A stretch of DNA of 64,000 nucleotides, taken from assembly GCF_023721815.1 (NCBI RefSeq), contig NZ_JAMDLI010000002.1:304087-368086 (forward strand), given 5' to 3'. The notes under the pieces are model-generated. The model was not told the origin of the DNA, searched no databases, and saw nothing but the letters and a program-made list of their open reading frames with translations. Shown here piece by piece: positions 21,971 to 31,184 of this stretch. The position numbers and the translations under genes were made by a program. The DNA comes from Pleomorphomonas sp. JP5. GTDB lineage: Bacteria > Pseudomonadota > Alphaproteobacteria > Rhizobiales > Pleomorphomonadaceae. Position 1 is the stretch's first letter. The number at the start of each line of letters is the position of its first letter.

Positions 21971-22274
21971 CTATTCGACCAACGATCACGAAGCTCTGAT
22001 CGTCTTTCACAGTTTGGCCCCATTCCCGCCTTGTCGACGCCAAGTCGGGCCAGCAGGATGCACTCGTCCCCCGGCAATGACGCTGCGGACGGGTTCCGGC
22101 TCAATCCAGCCCCCCAGCCCCCCGGAATTCGTTTCTGCCTGCGTTGCGCCTTTTGAGGCGCGGCCGGGGGCGCTTTTTCGACCGGCAACCGCTCCCGAAC
22201 ACCCCATTCGTCGATTGCGTGGCTCGTTCCAAGCTGTTAGGCCGGAACCGCCGCAGTCGTCGTTTAGGTGTTCC
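21971..22274. other. Intergenic stretch upstream of dsbB
   Basis: 304 bases between the SdhAF4 gene and dsbB. A short G/C homopolymer-rich patch is present near 22110-22125. I see no gene with a ribosome site, no convincing terminator and no palindromic operator. Confidence 0.4.
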
Positions 22275-22775
22275 ATGTCCGCTCCCGCAGCCCTTCGTGC
22301 TCCCGGTCTCGCATTTCTGGCCGGCCTTTTTGCCATCGTAGCCGCCTGGGGCTTCGAGATCATCGGCGGCTACCTCCCCTGCAAGCTCTGCCTGCAAGAG
22401 CGCGTCCCCTACTACGTCGGCCTGCCGATCCTGCTCGTCGGCCTGCTCCTGTCGTCCCGGATGCCGCGCCTTGCTCGCCTCCTCTACTTCGTCGGTGGAG
22501 CCATATTTTTCGTCGGCTCGGCGCTCGCCGGCTATCACGTCGGCGCCGAGTGGAAGCTTTGGGAAGGCCCGTCCGACTGCGGCGGCGCCCCCACCGTGAT
22601 CACCAGCGCCACGGACCTGATGGCGGCGGTGAAAGGCACCCGGCTCGTCTCCTGCTCCGAAGCGCCGATCAACTTGTTCGGCCTGTCCTTCGCCGGCTGG
22701 GACGCTCTGTCGACCCTGTTCGTCGGCGTCATGAGCTGGCGCGGCATCTTTGCCCGCCGCGACGCCCTGATCTGA
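22275..22775 (+). CDS. dsbB: Disulfide bond formation protein DsbB
   Basis: A 166-residue four-span inner-membrane quinone reductase that reoxidises DsbA. The first redox pair is Cys36-Cys39 in YLPCKLCLQER. The second periplasmic pair is Cys102 and Cys127 (SDCGG and LVSCSEAP). The hydrophobic spans lie around them as in the family. ATG 22275 gives the family N-terminus, with AGGTG upstream; the frame is open further upstream but that region is not membrane-like. A SCO-type thioredoxin-fold protein follows, so this is a small redox cluster. Confidence 0.9.
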   Translation: MSAPAALRAPGLAFLAGLFAIVAAWGFEIIGGYLPCKLCLQERVPYYVGLPILLVGLLLSSRMPRLARLLYFVGGAIFFVGSALAGYHVGAEWKLWEGPSDCGGAPTVITSATDLMAAVKGTRLVSCSEAPINLFGLSFAGWDALSTLFVGVMSWRGIFARRDALI

Positions 22776-22865
22776 CACCCGTCGCGCCTAAAGTTGGCCA
22801 TTTCGCGCGCACTCGTTCTTGGTTAGTCTCAACGCGATCCGATGCCATCGACGGTGGGAGGAGAA

Positions 22866-23465
22866 GTGAAAGCTCTGCGCATCATCGTCTGGCTGCTTGT
22901 CGCGGTGCTGTTCGGCGCCACCGGCTGGCTCGTTTTCGGCGGTCGACTTCCCTTCATGGAAAATGCCAGCGTCGCGGCGAGCGACATCGGCGGTCCCTTC
23001 AGCCTTGTCGACATGAACGGCCGCGCCGTCACCGACAAGACCTTTGCCGGCCGGCCGCACGTCATCTTCTTCGGCTACACCCACTGTCCGGACGTCTGCC
23101 CCACCACGCTCGGTGAATACGCCGCGCTGAAGGAACAGCTCGGACCGGACGCCGGCAAGGTCGACCTGTTGTTCGTCACCGTCGACCCGGAGCGCGACAC
23201 ACCGGACGTACTGAAAGACTACCTGTCATCCTTCGGCGATATAGTGCTTGGCCTGTCCGGAAGCCGGGAGCAGGTCGACGATGCCATCAGGACTTTCCGC
23301 ATCTATGCCCGCAAGGTTCCCGGCACCGACGGCGACTATGGAATGGATCATACGGCTTCGAGCTTCATGTTCGGCGCCGACGGTCGCTTCCGAGGCACCA
23401 TCGCCTACATGGAAGACCAGGACGTCGCGCTCAAGAAGCTGAAGACCCTGATCGCCGGGAGCTGA
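22866..23465 (+). CDS. SCO1/SenC family protein
   Basis: A 199-residue membrane-anchored thioredoxin-fold protein, used for copper delivery to the CuA site of cytochrome oxidase or for periplasmic thiol redox work. One N-terminal span (about 3-23) is followed by GYTHCPDVCPTTLGEY with copper/redox Cys74 and Cys78, FVTVDPERDTP, and the third ligand His162 in YGMDHTASSF. The start is GTG 22866, nested in a strong GGGAGGAGAA ribosome site; the upstream in-frame ATG at 22842 has none. A small membrane-protein gene follows after four bases. Confidence 0.93.
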   Translation: MKALRIIVWLLVAVLFGATGWLVFGGRLPFMENASVAASDIGGPFSLVDMNGRAVTDKTFAGRPHVIFFGYTHCPDVCPTTLGEYAALKEQLGPDAGKVDLLFVTVDPERDTPDVLKDYLSSFGDIVLGLSGSREQVDDAIRTFRIYARKVPGTDGDYGMDHTASSFMFGADGRFRGTIAYMEDQDVALKKLKTLIAGS

Positions 23466-23469
23466 ACGG

Positions 23470-23640
23470 ATGTCCAATCAACCCGAGACCGACAAGGAAG
23501 TCAGCAAACGCGTCCGGCTATCCGACCACCTGGCTTCACTCGCTTTGCCATTGGCGGTGATAGCCTTCGGGGTGGCCTTGTCGGCTGGCTCGGACGGCGT
23601 CCGTGCCTTTGTCGATCTTTGTCGCACCGCCCTGCCCTGA
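23470..23640 (+). CDS. Small single-span membrane protein (56 residues)
   Basis: A 56-residue frame opening MSNQPETDKEVSKRVRLSDH, followed by one hydrophobic segment (about 21-41, LASLALPLAVIAFGVALSAG) and a short polar tail with one Cys. GGGAG lies nine bases upstream of the ATG, and the gene begins four bases after the SCO stop and ends two bases before the TusA start. Its position between two tightly packed genes supports expression. I recognise no family. It may be an accessory of the SCO/oxidase or sulfur-relay functions, which is inference from position. Confidence 0.6.
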   Translation: MSNQPETDKEVSKRVRLSDHLASLALPLAVIAFGVALSAGSDGVRAFVDLCRTALP

Positions 23641-23642
23641 TC

Positions 23643-23873
23643 ATGGCCGAACCGCTGCGTCTTGACCTCAAGGGGCTCAACTGCCCGCTGCCGGTGCTGA
23701 GAGCCGGCAAGGCGTTGCGCGGCATGGCGCCCGGCGAGCTTCTGGTCGTCGAAGCGACAGATCCCCTGGCGGCGATCGACATACCCCATTTCTGCCGCGA
23801 ACAGGGTCACGGGCTGATGGCCGAGGAAAAGGATGGGGCCGTCCTGCGCTTCGTGATCGCCAGGGGCGGCTAG
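23643..23873 (+). CDS. TusA-family sulfurtransferase
   Basis: A 76-residue TusA-like sulfur carrier. Active Cys14 lies in GLNCPLPVLRAGKAL, the CPxP helix-start motif. The rest has the expected beta-alpha-beta pattern, ending in a VLRFVIARG strand. Members relay persulfide sulfur for tRNA thiolation, molybdenum cofactor or respiratory sulfur pathways; the specific role here is not evident. The start at 23643 is two bases after the small membrane-protein stop. It is the last gene of the run before the Zur-box promoter. Confidence 0.9.
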   Translation: MAEPLRLDLKGLNCPLPVLRAGKALRGMAPGELLVVEATDPLAAIDIPHFCREQGHGLMAEEKDGAVLRFVIARGG

Positions 23874-23911
23874 CCGGGCATACCCAGTTCTCTCCGACAC
23901 GGCCATGCCCC

Positions 23912-23960
23912 TTGACACCGCCATGCATTGGGTCCAACCATAGTTATGTTATAACATAAC
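23912..23960 (+). promoter_or_regulatory. Zur box and promoter of znuA
   Basis: A perfect 18-bp palindrome GTTATGTTATAACATAAC at 23943-23960, 12 bases before the znuA ATG, matches the alphaproteobacterial Zur operator pattern. A TTGACA -35-like hexamer sits at 23912-23917, about 25 bases upstream, so a bound repressor would cover the -10 and start region. Zinc-dependent repression of znuA is the expected result. Confidence 0.85.
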
Positions 23961-23972
23961 ATAGAGAGCCTC

Positions 23973-24902
23973 ATGAACCGCCTCCTGCTTGCTTCCGTTC
24001 TCGCCATCCTGACCGCTGGCCCAGCCTTTGCCACCGACCGCCTGCCGGTGGTCGCTTCCTTTTCCATCCTTGGCGACATGGTGAGCCGCGTCGGCGGGGA
24101 ACGCGTCGCGGTCACAACGCTCGTCGGCCCCGATGGCGACGCCCACGTCTACGAGCCGACGCCCGACAACGTCAAAGCCGTCGCCGCTGCCAAGCTCCTT
24201 GTCGTCAACGGTCTTGGCTTCGAGGGGTGGATGGACCGCCTCGCCGAAGCGTCGGGCTACACCGGACCGGTGACCGTGGCGTCACAGGGCGTCGCGCCCC
24301 GCGAAATGGCCGAGGAAGAGAACGATCACGATCATGCCGACGCCGCCCATGCCGGGCATGATCATCACGGCATCGACCCGCACGCCTGGCAGGATGTTGC
24401 CAACGCCGTCACTTACGTGAAGAACATCGCCGCCGGCCTCGACGCCGCCGACCCAGGGGGAAAGACGATCTACGACGCCAACGCGGCAGCCTATGTCGCC
24501 GAACTCGAAGCGCTCGACACGGAGGCTCGCACGGCCATGGCGGCCCTGCCGGCCGACCGGCGCAAGATCATCACCAGCCATGATGCCTTCGGCTACTTCG
24601 GGGCCGCCTACGGCCTCGAGCTTCTGGCGCCCGAGGGCGTCAGCACGGAATCCGAAGCCACGGCCGCCGACGTCGCGGGCATCATCCGCCAAATCCGTGA
24701 GGATGCCATACCCGCGATCTTCGTCGAGAACATCAAGGATCGTCGGCTGGTCGACCAGATCGCCGCCGAAACCCACGCCGTTGTCGGAGGAGAACTCTAC
24801 ACCGACGCCCTCTCGGCAAAGGACGGCCCCGCGCCGACTTACGTCGACATGATCCGGCACAACATCGGCACGCTCACCGAGGCCCTTGCACCCAAGCCGT
24901 GA
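23973..24902 (+). CDS. znuA: Zinc ABC transporter substrate-binding protein
   Basis: A 309-residue periplasmic cluster A-I metal-binding protein. It has a signal peptide (MNRLLLASVLAILTAGPAFA), then VVASFSILGDMVSRVGG. The family metal His is in DAHVYEPTP, and a His-rich loop at about 114-133 contains eight His among acidic residues, typical of ZnuA. HDAFGYFGAAYGLE and FVENIKDRRLVDQIA follow. The zinc assignment rests on the His loop and the Zur box. No znuB or znuC lies alongside: an alpha-galactosidase gene follows, so the permease and ATPase must be encoded elsewhere. Confidence 0.9.
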   Translation: MNRLLLASVLAILTAGPAFATDRLPVVASFSILGDMVSRVGGERVAVTTLVGPDGDAHVYEPTPDNVKAVAAAKLLVVNGLGFEGWMDRLAEASGYTGPVTVASQGVAPREMAEEENDHDHADAAHAGHDHHGIDPHAWQDVANAVTYVKNIAAGLDAADPGGKTIYDANAAAYVAELEALDTEARTAMAALPADRRKIITSHDAFGYFGAAYGLELLAPEGVSTESEATAADVAGIIRQIREDAIPAIFVENIKDRRLVDQIAAETHAVVGGELYTDALSAKDGPAPTYVDMIRHNIGTLTEALAPKP

Positions 24903-25105
24903 CGCTCGCGTTGCGGATTGCCACGCAACAAGTAATTATGTGCTAACGATAGGGAATCTCGGCTCAAAAGGTCAATTTCCCCAAAAAGCGGCTGGAACGA
25001 CGACCCCAGGGCGATCTATATCGGCAAGACTGTGACGATGGAGACGGCAAGGGGAATCCTATGCCACCCCATCGTCTTTTCTTGCTCCTGGAGTCGAGGC
25101 CGTTC

Positions 25106-27193
25106 ATGCCGTCCACCGTCACTCTCTCAGCCGGTCCGCTTTCGCTCTCGGTCGGCTTGCCTGACCGCGGCATGCCGGAGATCCTCGCCTTCGGACTGGG
25201 AGCGGCGACCCCCGACTTCTGGCCGGACGTGCCGCGTTCGAGCCGCATCAACGGCATGGACGTCGACGTCCCCTCCGCAGCACTCCTGCCGGTGGCAGGC
25301 ATGGGCGCTTTCGGATGGCCGGCCATCGTCGGCCATCGCGACGGCCGTGACTTTCTGCTCGACTTTTCTGGCTGGACCAGCCGACAGGATGGCCCGACCA
25401 CGGTGCTCGCGGCAAGCGACGCCATCGCCGGCATCGACATCGAAATTTCCATCCGCACGAGCGACACCGGGGTGCTCGGCCTCTCTAGCCGCCTGACGTC
25501 CGTGAAGGATGGCGTCTACACGCTTGATCGCTGCATGGCCGGCAGCTTCCTGCTTCCGGCGGGCGAAGCGATCGCCACCCGCTTCACCGGCATGTGGGGG
25601 CGGGAGTTCCAGATCCGCCGTCACCCGCTCGCCGCCGGCATCACCTTGCAGGAGAACCGGCGCGGCCGCACCAGCCATGATCGGCAGCCATACCTCGGCG
25701 TCGCCGTCGGAGGTGCGAGCTTCGCCTTCCATCTCGGATGGAGCGGCAACCACATCGTCGCCGTCGATACGCTCGACGACGGCCGGCGGCTCGTCCACCT
25801 CGGCGCGCTGTTCGAGCCGGGCGAAATCCGCCTGTCCCGTGGGGAGAGCTACCAGAGCCCGGTCGCCTATGCCGCCGAGGACGCCGCGGCGCTGCAGGCC
25901 TTCGTGCGATCCGAGATCCTGTCCTGGCCGGACGGCGCGATGAGCCCCCGCCCGGTGACGCTCAACACCTGGGAAGGCAACTATTTCGATCACAAGCTCG
26001 CCTCCCTGAAGGCGCAGGCCGATGCCGCCGCTGCCCTGGGCATAGAGCGCTTCGTTCTTGACGACGGCTGGTTCGGCCGCCGCGACGACGACACCACGTC
26101 GCTCGGCGACTGGATCGTCGACCGTCGCAAGTATCCCGACGGCCTGAAGGCGCTCGTCGACCATGTGACGTCGCTCGGCATGCAGTTCGGCATCTGGTTC
26201 GAGCCGGAAATGGTCAACGAAGAGTCCAACCTCTACCGCGCCCATCCCGACTGGGCGCTCAAGGTGGAGGGGCGCCCCCTCCTGCGCTCGCGCAACCAGC
26301 AGGTCCTCGACCTGACGCGACCGGAGGTGTCCGACTATCTGTTCGAGAAGCTGTCGGCCGTGTTGTCCTCCCACGCCATCTCCTACATCAAGTGGGACAT
26401 GAACCGAGACCTCACGCACGTCGGCGGCGCCGATGGTCGCGCGGTCACAACCGCCCAGACCCGTGCCGTCCATGCCTTGATGGCTCGTGTCCGCGCGGCA
26501 TTCCCCCACGTCGAGATCGAAAGCTGCGCCTCCGGCGGTGGCCGTACCGACTATGGCGTGCTCGCCAACACCCAGCGCGTCTGGACGTCGGACTGCACCG
26601 ACGCCCTCGACCGCCTCGAAATCCAGCGCGGCGCCAGCCTGTTCTTGCCGCCGGAGATCATGGGCGCCCACGTTTCAGCCAATCCCAGCCATCAGTCCGG
26701 GCGGACGCTGTCCCTGACCTTCCGCGCCATGGTGGCGCTGGCCTACCACCTCGGCGTCGAGCTGAACCCGCTCGACATGAGCCCGGCCGAACGAACCGAA
26801 CTTGCCGGCTTCATTGCCCTCCACAAGCGCCTGAGGCCGCTTCTCCATGCGCCCGGCGCCAACTTCAACCTCGATCCCCGCGATGGTCGCTATGTCTGGG
26901 GCGCCATGACATCCGAGCGAGCCGCCGTCTTCGTGGCGCAAGGACCGACCATGGTCTCCGAACAGCCGGAGCCGCTCGTCCTCCGTCTGCCTGGCCCGCC
27001 CGAACAGATATGGCGAATCGCCGCCACCCATGGCGACTGCCCCTCGGGTTTCATAAGGATGAGTGACGGACAGGCGAAGCTGCTGTCCGGAGAGATGACA
27101 TTCAGCGCGGCGGCGCTGGCAAGCGCCGGTCTGCCTCTGCCCATGCAAAGGCCTGAAACCGCCTATCTTCTTGAGCTGACGCCGGTGAGGTAA
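25106..27193 (+). CDS. Alpha-galactosidase, GH36
   Basis: A 695-residue cytoplasmic-type GH36 glycoside hydrolase cleaving terminal alpha-galactosides such as melibiose or raffinose. After a beta-supersandwich N-terminal domain comes the barrel, with FVLDDGWFGRRDDD, IWFEPEMVNEES, the nucleophile Asp431 in IKWDMNRD, the IESCASGGGRTDYG loop and acid/base Asp496 in WTSDCTDALDR. No signal peptide. A GAGG site precedes ATG 25106; ATG 25061 with AAGGGG is an alternative giving 15 extra residues. An AGE-family epimerase gene follows on the same strand. Confidence 0.9.
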   Translation: MPSTVTLSAGPLSLSVGLPDRGMPEILAFGLGAATPDFWPDVPRSSRINGMDVDVPSAALLPVAGMGAFGWPAIVGHRDGRDFLLDFSGWTSRQDGPTTVLAASDAIAGIDIEISIRTSDTGVLGLSSRLTSVKDGVYTLDRCMAGSFLLPAGEAIATRFTGMWGREFQIRRHPLAAGITLQENRRGRTSHDRQPYLGVAVGGASFAFHLGWSGNHIVAVDTLDDGRRLVHLGALFEPGEIRLSRGESYQSPVAYAAEDAAALQAFVRSEILSWPDGAMSPRPVTLNTWEGNYFDHKLASLKAQADAAAALGIERFVLDDGWFGRRDDDTTSLGDWIVDRRKYPDGLKALVDHVTSLGMQFGIWFEPEMVNEESNLYRAHPDWALKVEGRPLLRSRNQQVLDLTRPEVSDYLFEKLSAVLSSHAISYIKWDMNRDLTHVGGADGRAVTTAQTRAVHALMARVRAAFPHVEIESCASGGGRTDYGVLANTQRVWTSDCTDALDRLEIQRGASLFLPPEIMGAHVSANPSHQSGRTLSLTFRAMVALAYHLGVELNPLDMSPAERTELAGFIALHKRLRPLLHAPGANFNLDPRDGRYVWGAMTSERAAVFVAQGPTMVSEQPEPLVLRLPGPPEQIWRIAATHGDCPSGFIRMSDGQAKLLSGEMTFSAAALASAGLPLPMQRPETAYLLELTPVR

Positions 27194-27314
27194 TCAACCA
27201 TTTCAGTCGAAAGGCCAATTTCAGTGATCTCATGAGATTGTTCCTGCTCCGGGCGGTGCTAAAAAAGAAAGAGAGGCTGGAGGGCCAACAAACCGCCGCC
27301 AGGGAGGAAGAACA

Positions 27315-28580
27315 ATGCTCAGGCAACTGAAGTCCGCCGCGCGTAGCCGCTGGGTGGAGCGCACGCCTCATCGTCTTTGGTTGCTCGGCCGCGCCGACGC
27401 GCTGTTCTCCTTCTTCGAGGCGGGATGCCGCAACCCGCTCGGCGGCTATTTCGAGCTCGATGAAGCCGGACGGCCGATGGCGCCGGGTGCCGATGGCGGC
27501 CTGCCGCCATCGCGCAATCTTCACATCACGACCCGCCTCGTGCATGCCTTCGGCATCGCCTCTCTCATGGGCCGGCCGGGCGCCGCCAATGTGGTCGACC
27601 AGGGCATGAACTTCCTCTGGAACGATCACAGGGATGCATCGAACGGCGGCTATCATTGGGGCGTCGGCTACAGGACCCTGACAGATCCGACCAAGCAGGC
27701 CTACGGCCATGCCCATGTTCTTCTGGCCGCCGCCACCGCCAAGGCGGCCGGCCACCCGGCCGCCGACAGACTGATCGCCGATGTGACCGACATCCTGGTA
27801 TCCCGGTTCTGGGAAACGGACCCAGGCGCCGTCGCCGAGGAGTTTTCCGCCGACTGGCAGCCGATCGGCGACTATCGCGGCCAGAACTCCAACATGCACC
27901 TCACCGAAGCGCTGATGGCAGCCTTCGAGGTGACCGACGACGCGGAGTATCTCCGCAAGGCTGAAAGCATTGCCGAGCTGATCATCGATCGCTTCGCCTC
28001 ACGCAACGGCTGGCGCCTGCCCGAGCATTTCGACGCCCAATGGAACGTGACGCTCGAGTATGTCGGCAACCCGATGTTCAAGCCCTACGGCTCGACGCCC
28101 GGGCATTGGCTGGAATGGGCACGCCTGCTGCTCCAGCTTTGGGAGCTCGGCGGCCGCAAGCTCCTCTGGCTGCCGGAAGCCGCGCAAAGCCTCTTCCGCC
28201 TCGCCGTCACCGAAGGCTGGGACGGCGAACGCGGCGGCTTCTATTACACCGTCGGCTGGGACGGCAAACCGTCGATCGCCGACCGCTTCTGGTGGCCGTG
28301 CTGCGAGGGTATCGGCGCCGCCCATTTCCTGGCGTCGATCACTGGCGACCCATTCTACGAGAACTGGTACCGGCGCATCTGGGATTTCACCACGGATCAC
28401 CTGATCGATCGGACGACCGGCGCCTTCATCCCGCAGCTCGACGCGGAGAGCCGGCCGGCCACCAACCCCTTCTACGGCCGACCGGACATCTACCATTCGG
28501 TACAGGCCTGCCTCATTCCGCTGCTGCCAACGTCCGGCAGCCTCGTGAACGGACTGATGAACGAAGGCATCAGGGTCTGA
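27315..28580 (+). CDS. AGE-family epimerase/isomerase
   Basis: A 421-residue (alpha/alpha)6-barrel protein of the N-acylglucosamine 2-epimerase family, which includes mannose isomerase, cellobiose 2-epimerase and the sulfoquinovose isomerase YihS. Family features are the early WVERTPHRLWLLGRADALF, NPLGGYFELDEAG, HITTRLVHAFGIA, QNSNMHLTEALMAAFE and RFWWPCCEG. Exact sugar specificity cannot be read from sequence; aldose-ketose isomerisation of a hexose is likely. GGGAGGAAGAACA precedes the ATG. It follows the alpha-galactosidase gene by 121 bases and is convergent with the sugar ABC transporter genes. Confidence 0.87.
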   Translation: MLRQLKSAARSRWVERTPHRLWLLGRADALFSFFEAGCRNPLGGYFELDEAGRPMAPGADGGLPPSRNLHITTRLVHAFGIASLMGRPGAANVVDQGMNFLWNDHRDASNGGYHWGVGYRTLTDPTKQAYGHAHVLLAAATAKAAGHPAADRLIADVTDILVSRFWETDPGAVAEEFSADWQPIGDYRGQNSNMHLTEALMAAFEVTDDAEYLRKAESIAELIIDRFASRNGWRLPEHFDAQWNVTLEYVGNPMFKPYGSTPGHWLEWARLLLQLWELGGRKLLWLPEAAQSLFRLAVTEGWDGERGGFYYTVGWDGKPSIADRFWWPCCEGIGAAHFLASITGDPFYENWYRRIWDFTTDHLIDRTTGAFIPQLDAESRPATNPFYGRPDIYHSVQACLIPLLPTSGSLVNGLMNEGIRV

Positions 28581-28639
28581 TCACCGGAAGAGGTACGGTT
28601 GACGGGCGCCGTCGGTCCTGGCCGGCGGCGCTTTCTCGT

Positions 28640-29590
28640 TCACCCCTTGGTCTTGCCGAGTGACGACGAGGCGACGGCGAGCACGATGATCGAGCCGATC
28701 AGGACCTCGCGCACATAGCTGTCGATGCTCATCTGGGTGAGGCCATTGCCGAGTACGCCCAAGATGAGCACGCCGATCAGGGTTGCCGCTACGTGAGGCT
28801 CCCCTTCCTCGCTCATGGTCATGCCGAGGAAGACGGCGGCGATCGCGTCGAGCATCAGGCCCGAGCCCTGTGTCGGATTGGCCGAGGCAACCCGGCTCGC
28901 ATACATCAGGCCGGCCGTCGCCGCACCGAGCCCGCTAAGACCGAAGGCAAGGAAGCGCAGACGCCTGACGCGGATGCCAGCGAGGCGGGCCGCCTCCTTG
29001 TTGCCGCCGATGGCATAGAGCCGGCGGCCGAACGTGGTTTGCTCCAGCGTGAACCAGACGACCAAGAGCACAACCGCCGCGACGATTGTCAGGCTTGGCA
29101 GGCTCACCATATCCGCGAGCGGAATGCCCGAGCGGGCAAATCCGGAGAAAGCCGTGGGAATGTCGCGCCCGAAGATGGTCTTGCCGCCGGACACCAGAAA
29201 GGCAAGGCCGCTATAGACCGTCAGCGTGCCGAGCGTCGCGACGAAAGGCAGGATGCCGACATAGGCGACGAGTACCCCGTTGAGGAGCCCGCCGAGAAGG
29301 CCGACGCCAAGCGCCAGCGCCACGCCGACCCACACCCCGTGCCCGTCGCGAAAGGCCAGCGCCGCCACGATGCCGGCCAGAGACGCCATCGAACCGACGG
29401 AAAGATCGAAGTCACCCATCACCATGACGATGGTCATCGTGAAGGCGACCACCGCCAGCATCGACACCTGCTGGCTGATGTTCAGCCAGTTCTTCGCCGT
29501 CATGAAGGTATCGGGAATCTCGATCCAGAAGAACAGGACGACAAGGACAAAACCGATCAGCGTGCCGTATGTCTTGAGCGCGGAAGCCAC
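28640..29590 (-). CDS. Sugar ABC transporter permease (RbsC-like)
   Basis: A 316-residue permease of the ribose/xylose/galactofuranose type. Eight or more hydrophobic spans surround the family signatures MTIVMVMGDFDLSVGSMASL, FVATLGTLTVYSGLAFLVSGG and GRRLYAIGGNKEAARLAGIR, with LDAIAAVFLGMTM near the end. The start is GTG 29590 with AAGGAA upstream, 11 bases after the ATPase stop. It is the last of three co-oriented genes (binding protein, ATPase, permease). Only one permease gene is present, so a homodimer is expected. Confidence 0.92.
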   Translation of the reverse strand: MASALKTYGTLIGFVLVVLFFWIEIPDTFMTAKNWLNISQQVSMLAVVAFTMTIVMVMGDFDLSVGSMASLAGIVAALAFRDGHGVWVGVALALGVGLLGGLLNGVLVAYVGILPFVATLGTLTVYSGLAFLVSGGKTIFGRDIPTAFSGFARSGIPLADMVSLPSLTIVAAVVLLVVWFTLEQTTFGRRLYAIGGNKEAARLAGIRVRRLRFLAFGLSGLGAATAGLMYASRVASANPTQGSGLMLDAIAAVFLGMTMSEEGEPHVAATLIGVLILGVLGNGLTQMSIDSYVREVLIGSIIVLAVASSSLGKTKG

Positions 29591-29601
29591 GGGTATTTCC
29601 T

Positions 29602-31131
29602 TCAGGCGGAGGGCGCGGCCGGAGAGCCGAAGCAAAGGGCGGCAAGCCTGGCCTGGTCGAGGCCCTCGGTGGAAACGGTGGTCGCCACCCTGCCGTCCCG
29701 GAAGACGATGATGCGGTCGGCCATATAGACGAGTTCGGGCAGGTCGGAGGAAGCGAGCACCACCGCTTTTCCCTCGGCCGTCAGTTCGCGAAGCAGGGCG
29801 TGGATGTCATAGCGGGCGCCGACATCGACACCACGGGTGGGTTCGTCGAGCAGCAACACCTCGGGAGGGCCGGCTATGGCTCGGGCGAATACCACCTTCT
29901 GCTGGTTGCCGCCGGAGAGCTCGCGAACCTTCTGCTTCGGTCCCTTGGACTTCAGCTTCACCTTCCGGCCGAGATCCACCGCCTGCTCCGCCTCCGCTGC
30001 CCGGTCAAGGACCAGCCCGAAGCGAACGAGATCGTCGAGATGCGGCAGCGACACGTTGCCGGCGATCGACGCCGACGAAACCAGCCCCTCCTGACGCCGC
30101 TCGCGTGGCAGAAACGCCAGCCCCTTGGCCCAGGCCGAAACGGGTTCCTCGATCCTGACCGGCCGGCCGGCGAGACTGACGGCACCATCGTGACCGCCAT
30201 CGGCACCGACGATCGCCCGGATGACCTCGCTCTGCCCGGCGCCTTCGAGTCCGGCAAGCCCAAGGATCTCCCCCTTGTGCACTTCGAACGAGACATCCTG
30301 TAGATAACCTGTGGACAGATGCTCGACACCAAGCGCGACCTCGCCCGACACCGGCGCAAGACGCGGCGGGTAGCCCTCGGCGAACCGGCGGCCGATCATC
30401 AGCTCGATGACCTCAAGCTTCTGCAGCCCGGCAATGTCGCGGGTCGCCACGGTCGCACCGTCGCGCAGAACGGTAAGCCTGTCGGCGAGTTCCATCACCT
30501 CGTCGAGACGATGCGACACGTAGATGATGCCGGCGCCCGCCGCGCGCAGGCGCCGGATGACGGCGAAGAGGCGCTGGGACTCCTCGGCCGACAGCGCCGC
30601 CGTCGGCTCGTCCATGACGTAAAGCCGGGCCGGAGCGTCGCCATCGACGCTGGCATCCTGGAAGGCGGTAGCGATCTTCACCAGCATCTGGTCGCCCACC
30701 GACAGGCGCGCCATCTTGCGACCGGGCGGGATATGGGTGACGCCGAGGCCGGCGAGCACCGCCGCCGCACGGCGGTTGAGGCCGTCCCAGTCGATCATGA
30801 CGCCCCAGCGGCGGGGATAGTCGCGGCCGAGAAAGATGTTCTCCGCCACCGACAGATGCGGCACGACCGAGAGTTCCTGGTGAATGAACCTGAGCCCGAG
30901 GCGAAGCGCATCGGCCGGCGACCCGATGGCAACCGGCGCGCCATCGATGGCGATCGACCCGGTGTCCGGTTTCACCACGCCGGCCAGCACCTTGATCAAC
31001 GTCGACTTGCCAGCGCCGTTCTCGCCCATCAGGGCATGCACCTCACCGGCACGAACGTCGAGGCAGGCGCCCCCCAGCGCCTTGGCACCGGCAAAGCTCT
31101 TTTCAAGATCCTGAATGGACAGCAGCGACAT
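29602..31131 (-). CDS. Sugar ABC transporter ATP-binding protein (RbsA-like, two cassettes)
   Basis: A 509-residue tandem ATPase. Cassette 1 has Walker A GENGAGKST, signature region LSVGDQMLVKI and Walker B LYVMDEPTAALS. Cassette 2 has a degenerate Walker A (GLEGAGQSE), LSGGNQQKVVFARAI and VLLLDEPTRGVDVGARYDIH. This asymmetry is normal for RbsA/XylG/MglA proteins. The start at ATG 31131 removes a 19-residue upstream extension lacking family similarity. It sits 53 bases downstream of the binding-protein gene and 11 bases before the permease start. Confidence 0.93.
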   Translation of the reverse strand: MSLLSIQDLEKSFAGAKALGGACLDVRAGEVHALMGENGAGKSTLIKVLAGVVKPDTGSIAIDGAPVAIGSPADALRLGLRFIHQELSVVPHLSVAENIFLGRDYPRRWGVMIDWDGLNRRAAAVLAGLGVTHIPPGRKMARLSVGDQMLVKIATAFQDASVDGDAPARLYVMDEPTAALSAEESQRLFAVIRRLRAAGAGIIYVSHRLDEVMELADRLTVLRDGATVATRDIAGLQKLEVIELMIGRRFAEGYPPRLAPVSGEVALGVEHLSTGYLQDVSFEVHKGEILGLAGLEGAGQSEVIRAIVGADGGHDGAVSLAGRPVRIEEPVSAWAKGLAFLPRERRQEGLVSSASIAGNVSLPHLDDLVRFGLVLDRAAEAEQAVDLGRKVKLKSKGPKQKVRELSGGNQQKVVFARAIAGPPEVLLLDEPTRGVDVGARYDIHALLRELTAEGKAVVLASSDLPELVYMADRIIVFRDGRVATTVSTEGLDQARLAALCFGSPAAPSA

Positions 31132-31184
31132 GGTGAGAACCTGGTTCGGTGGGCGGCCAAGCCGCCCATCCGTCACGAAACGTC

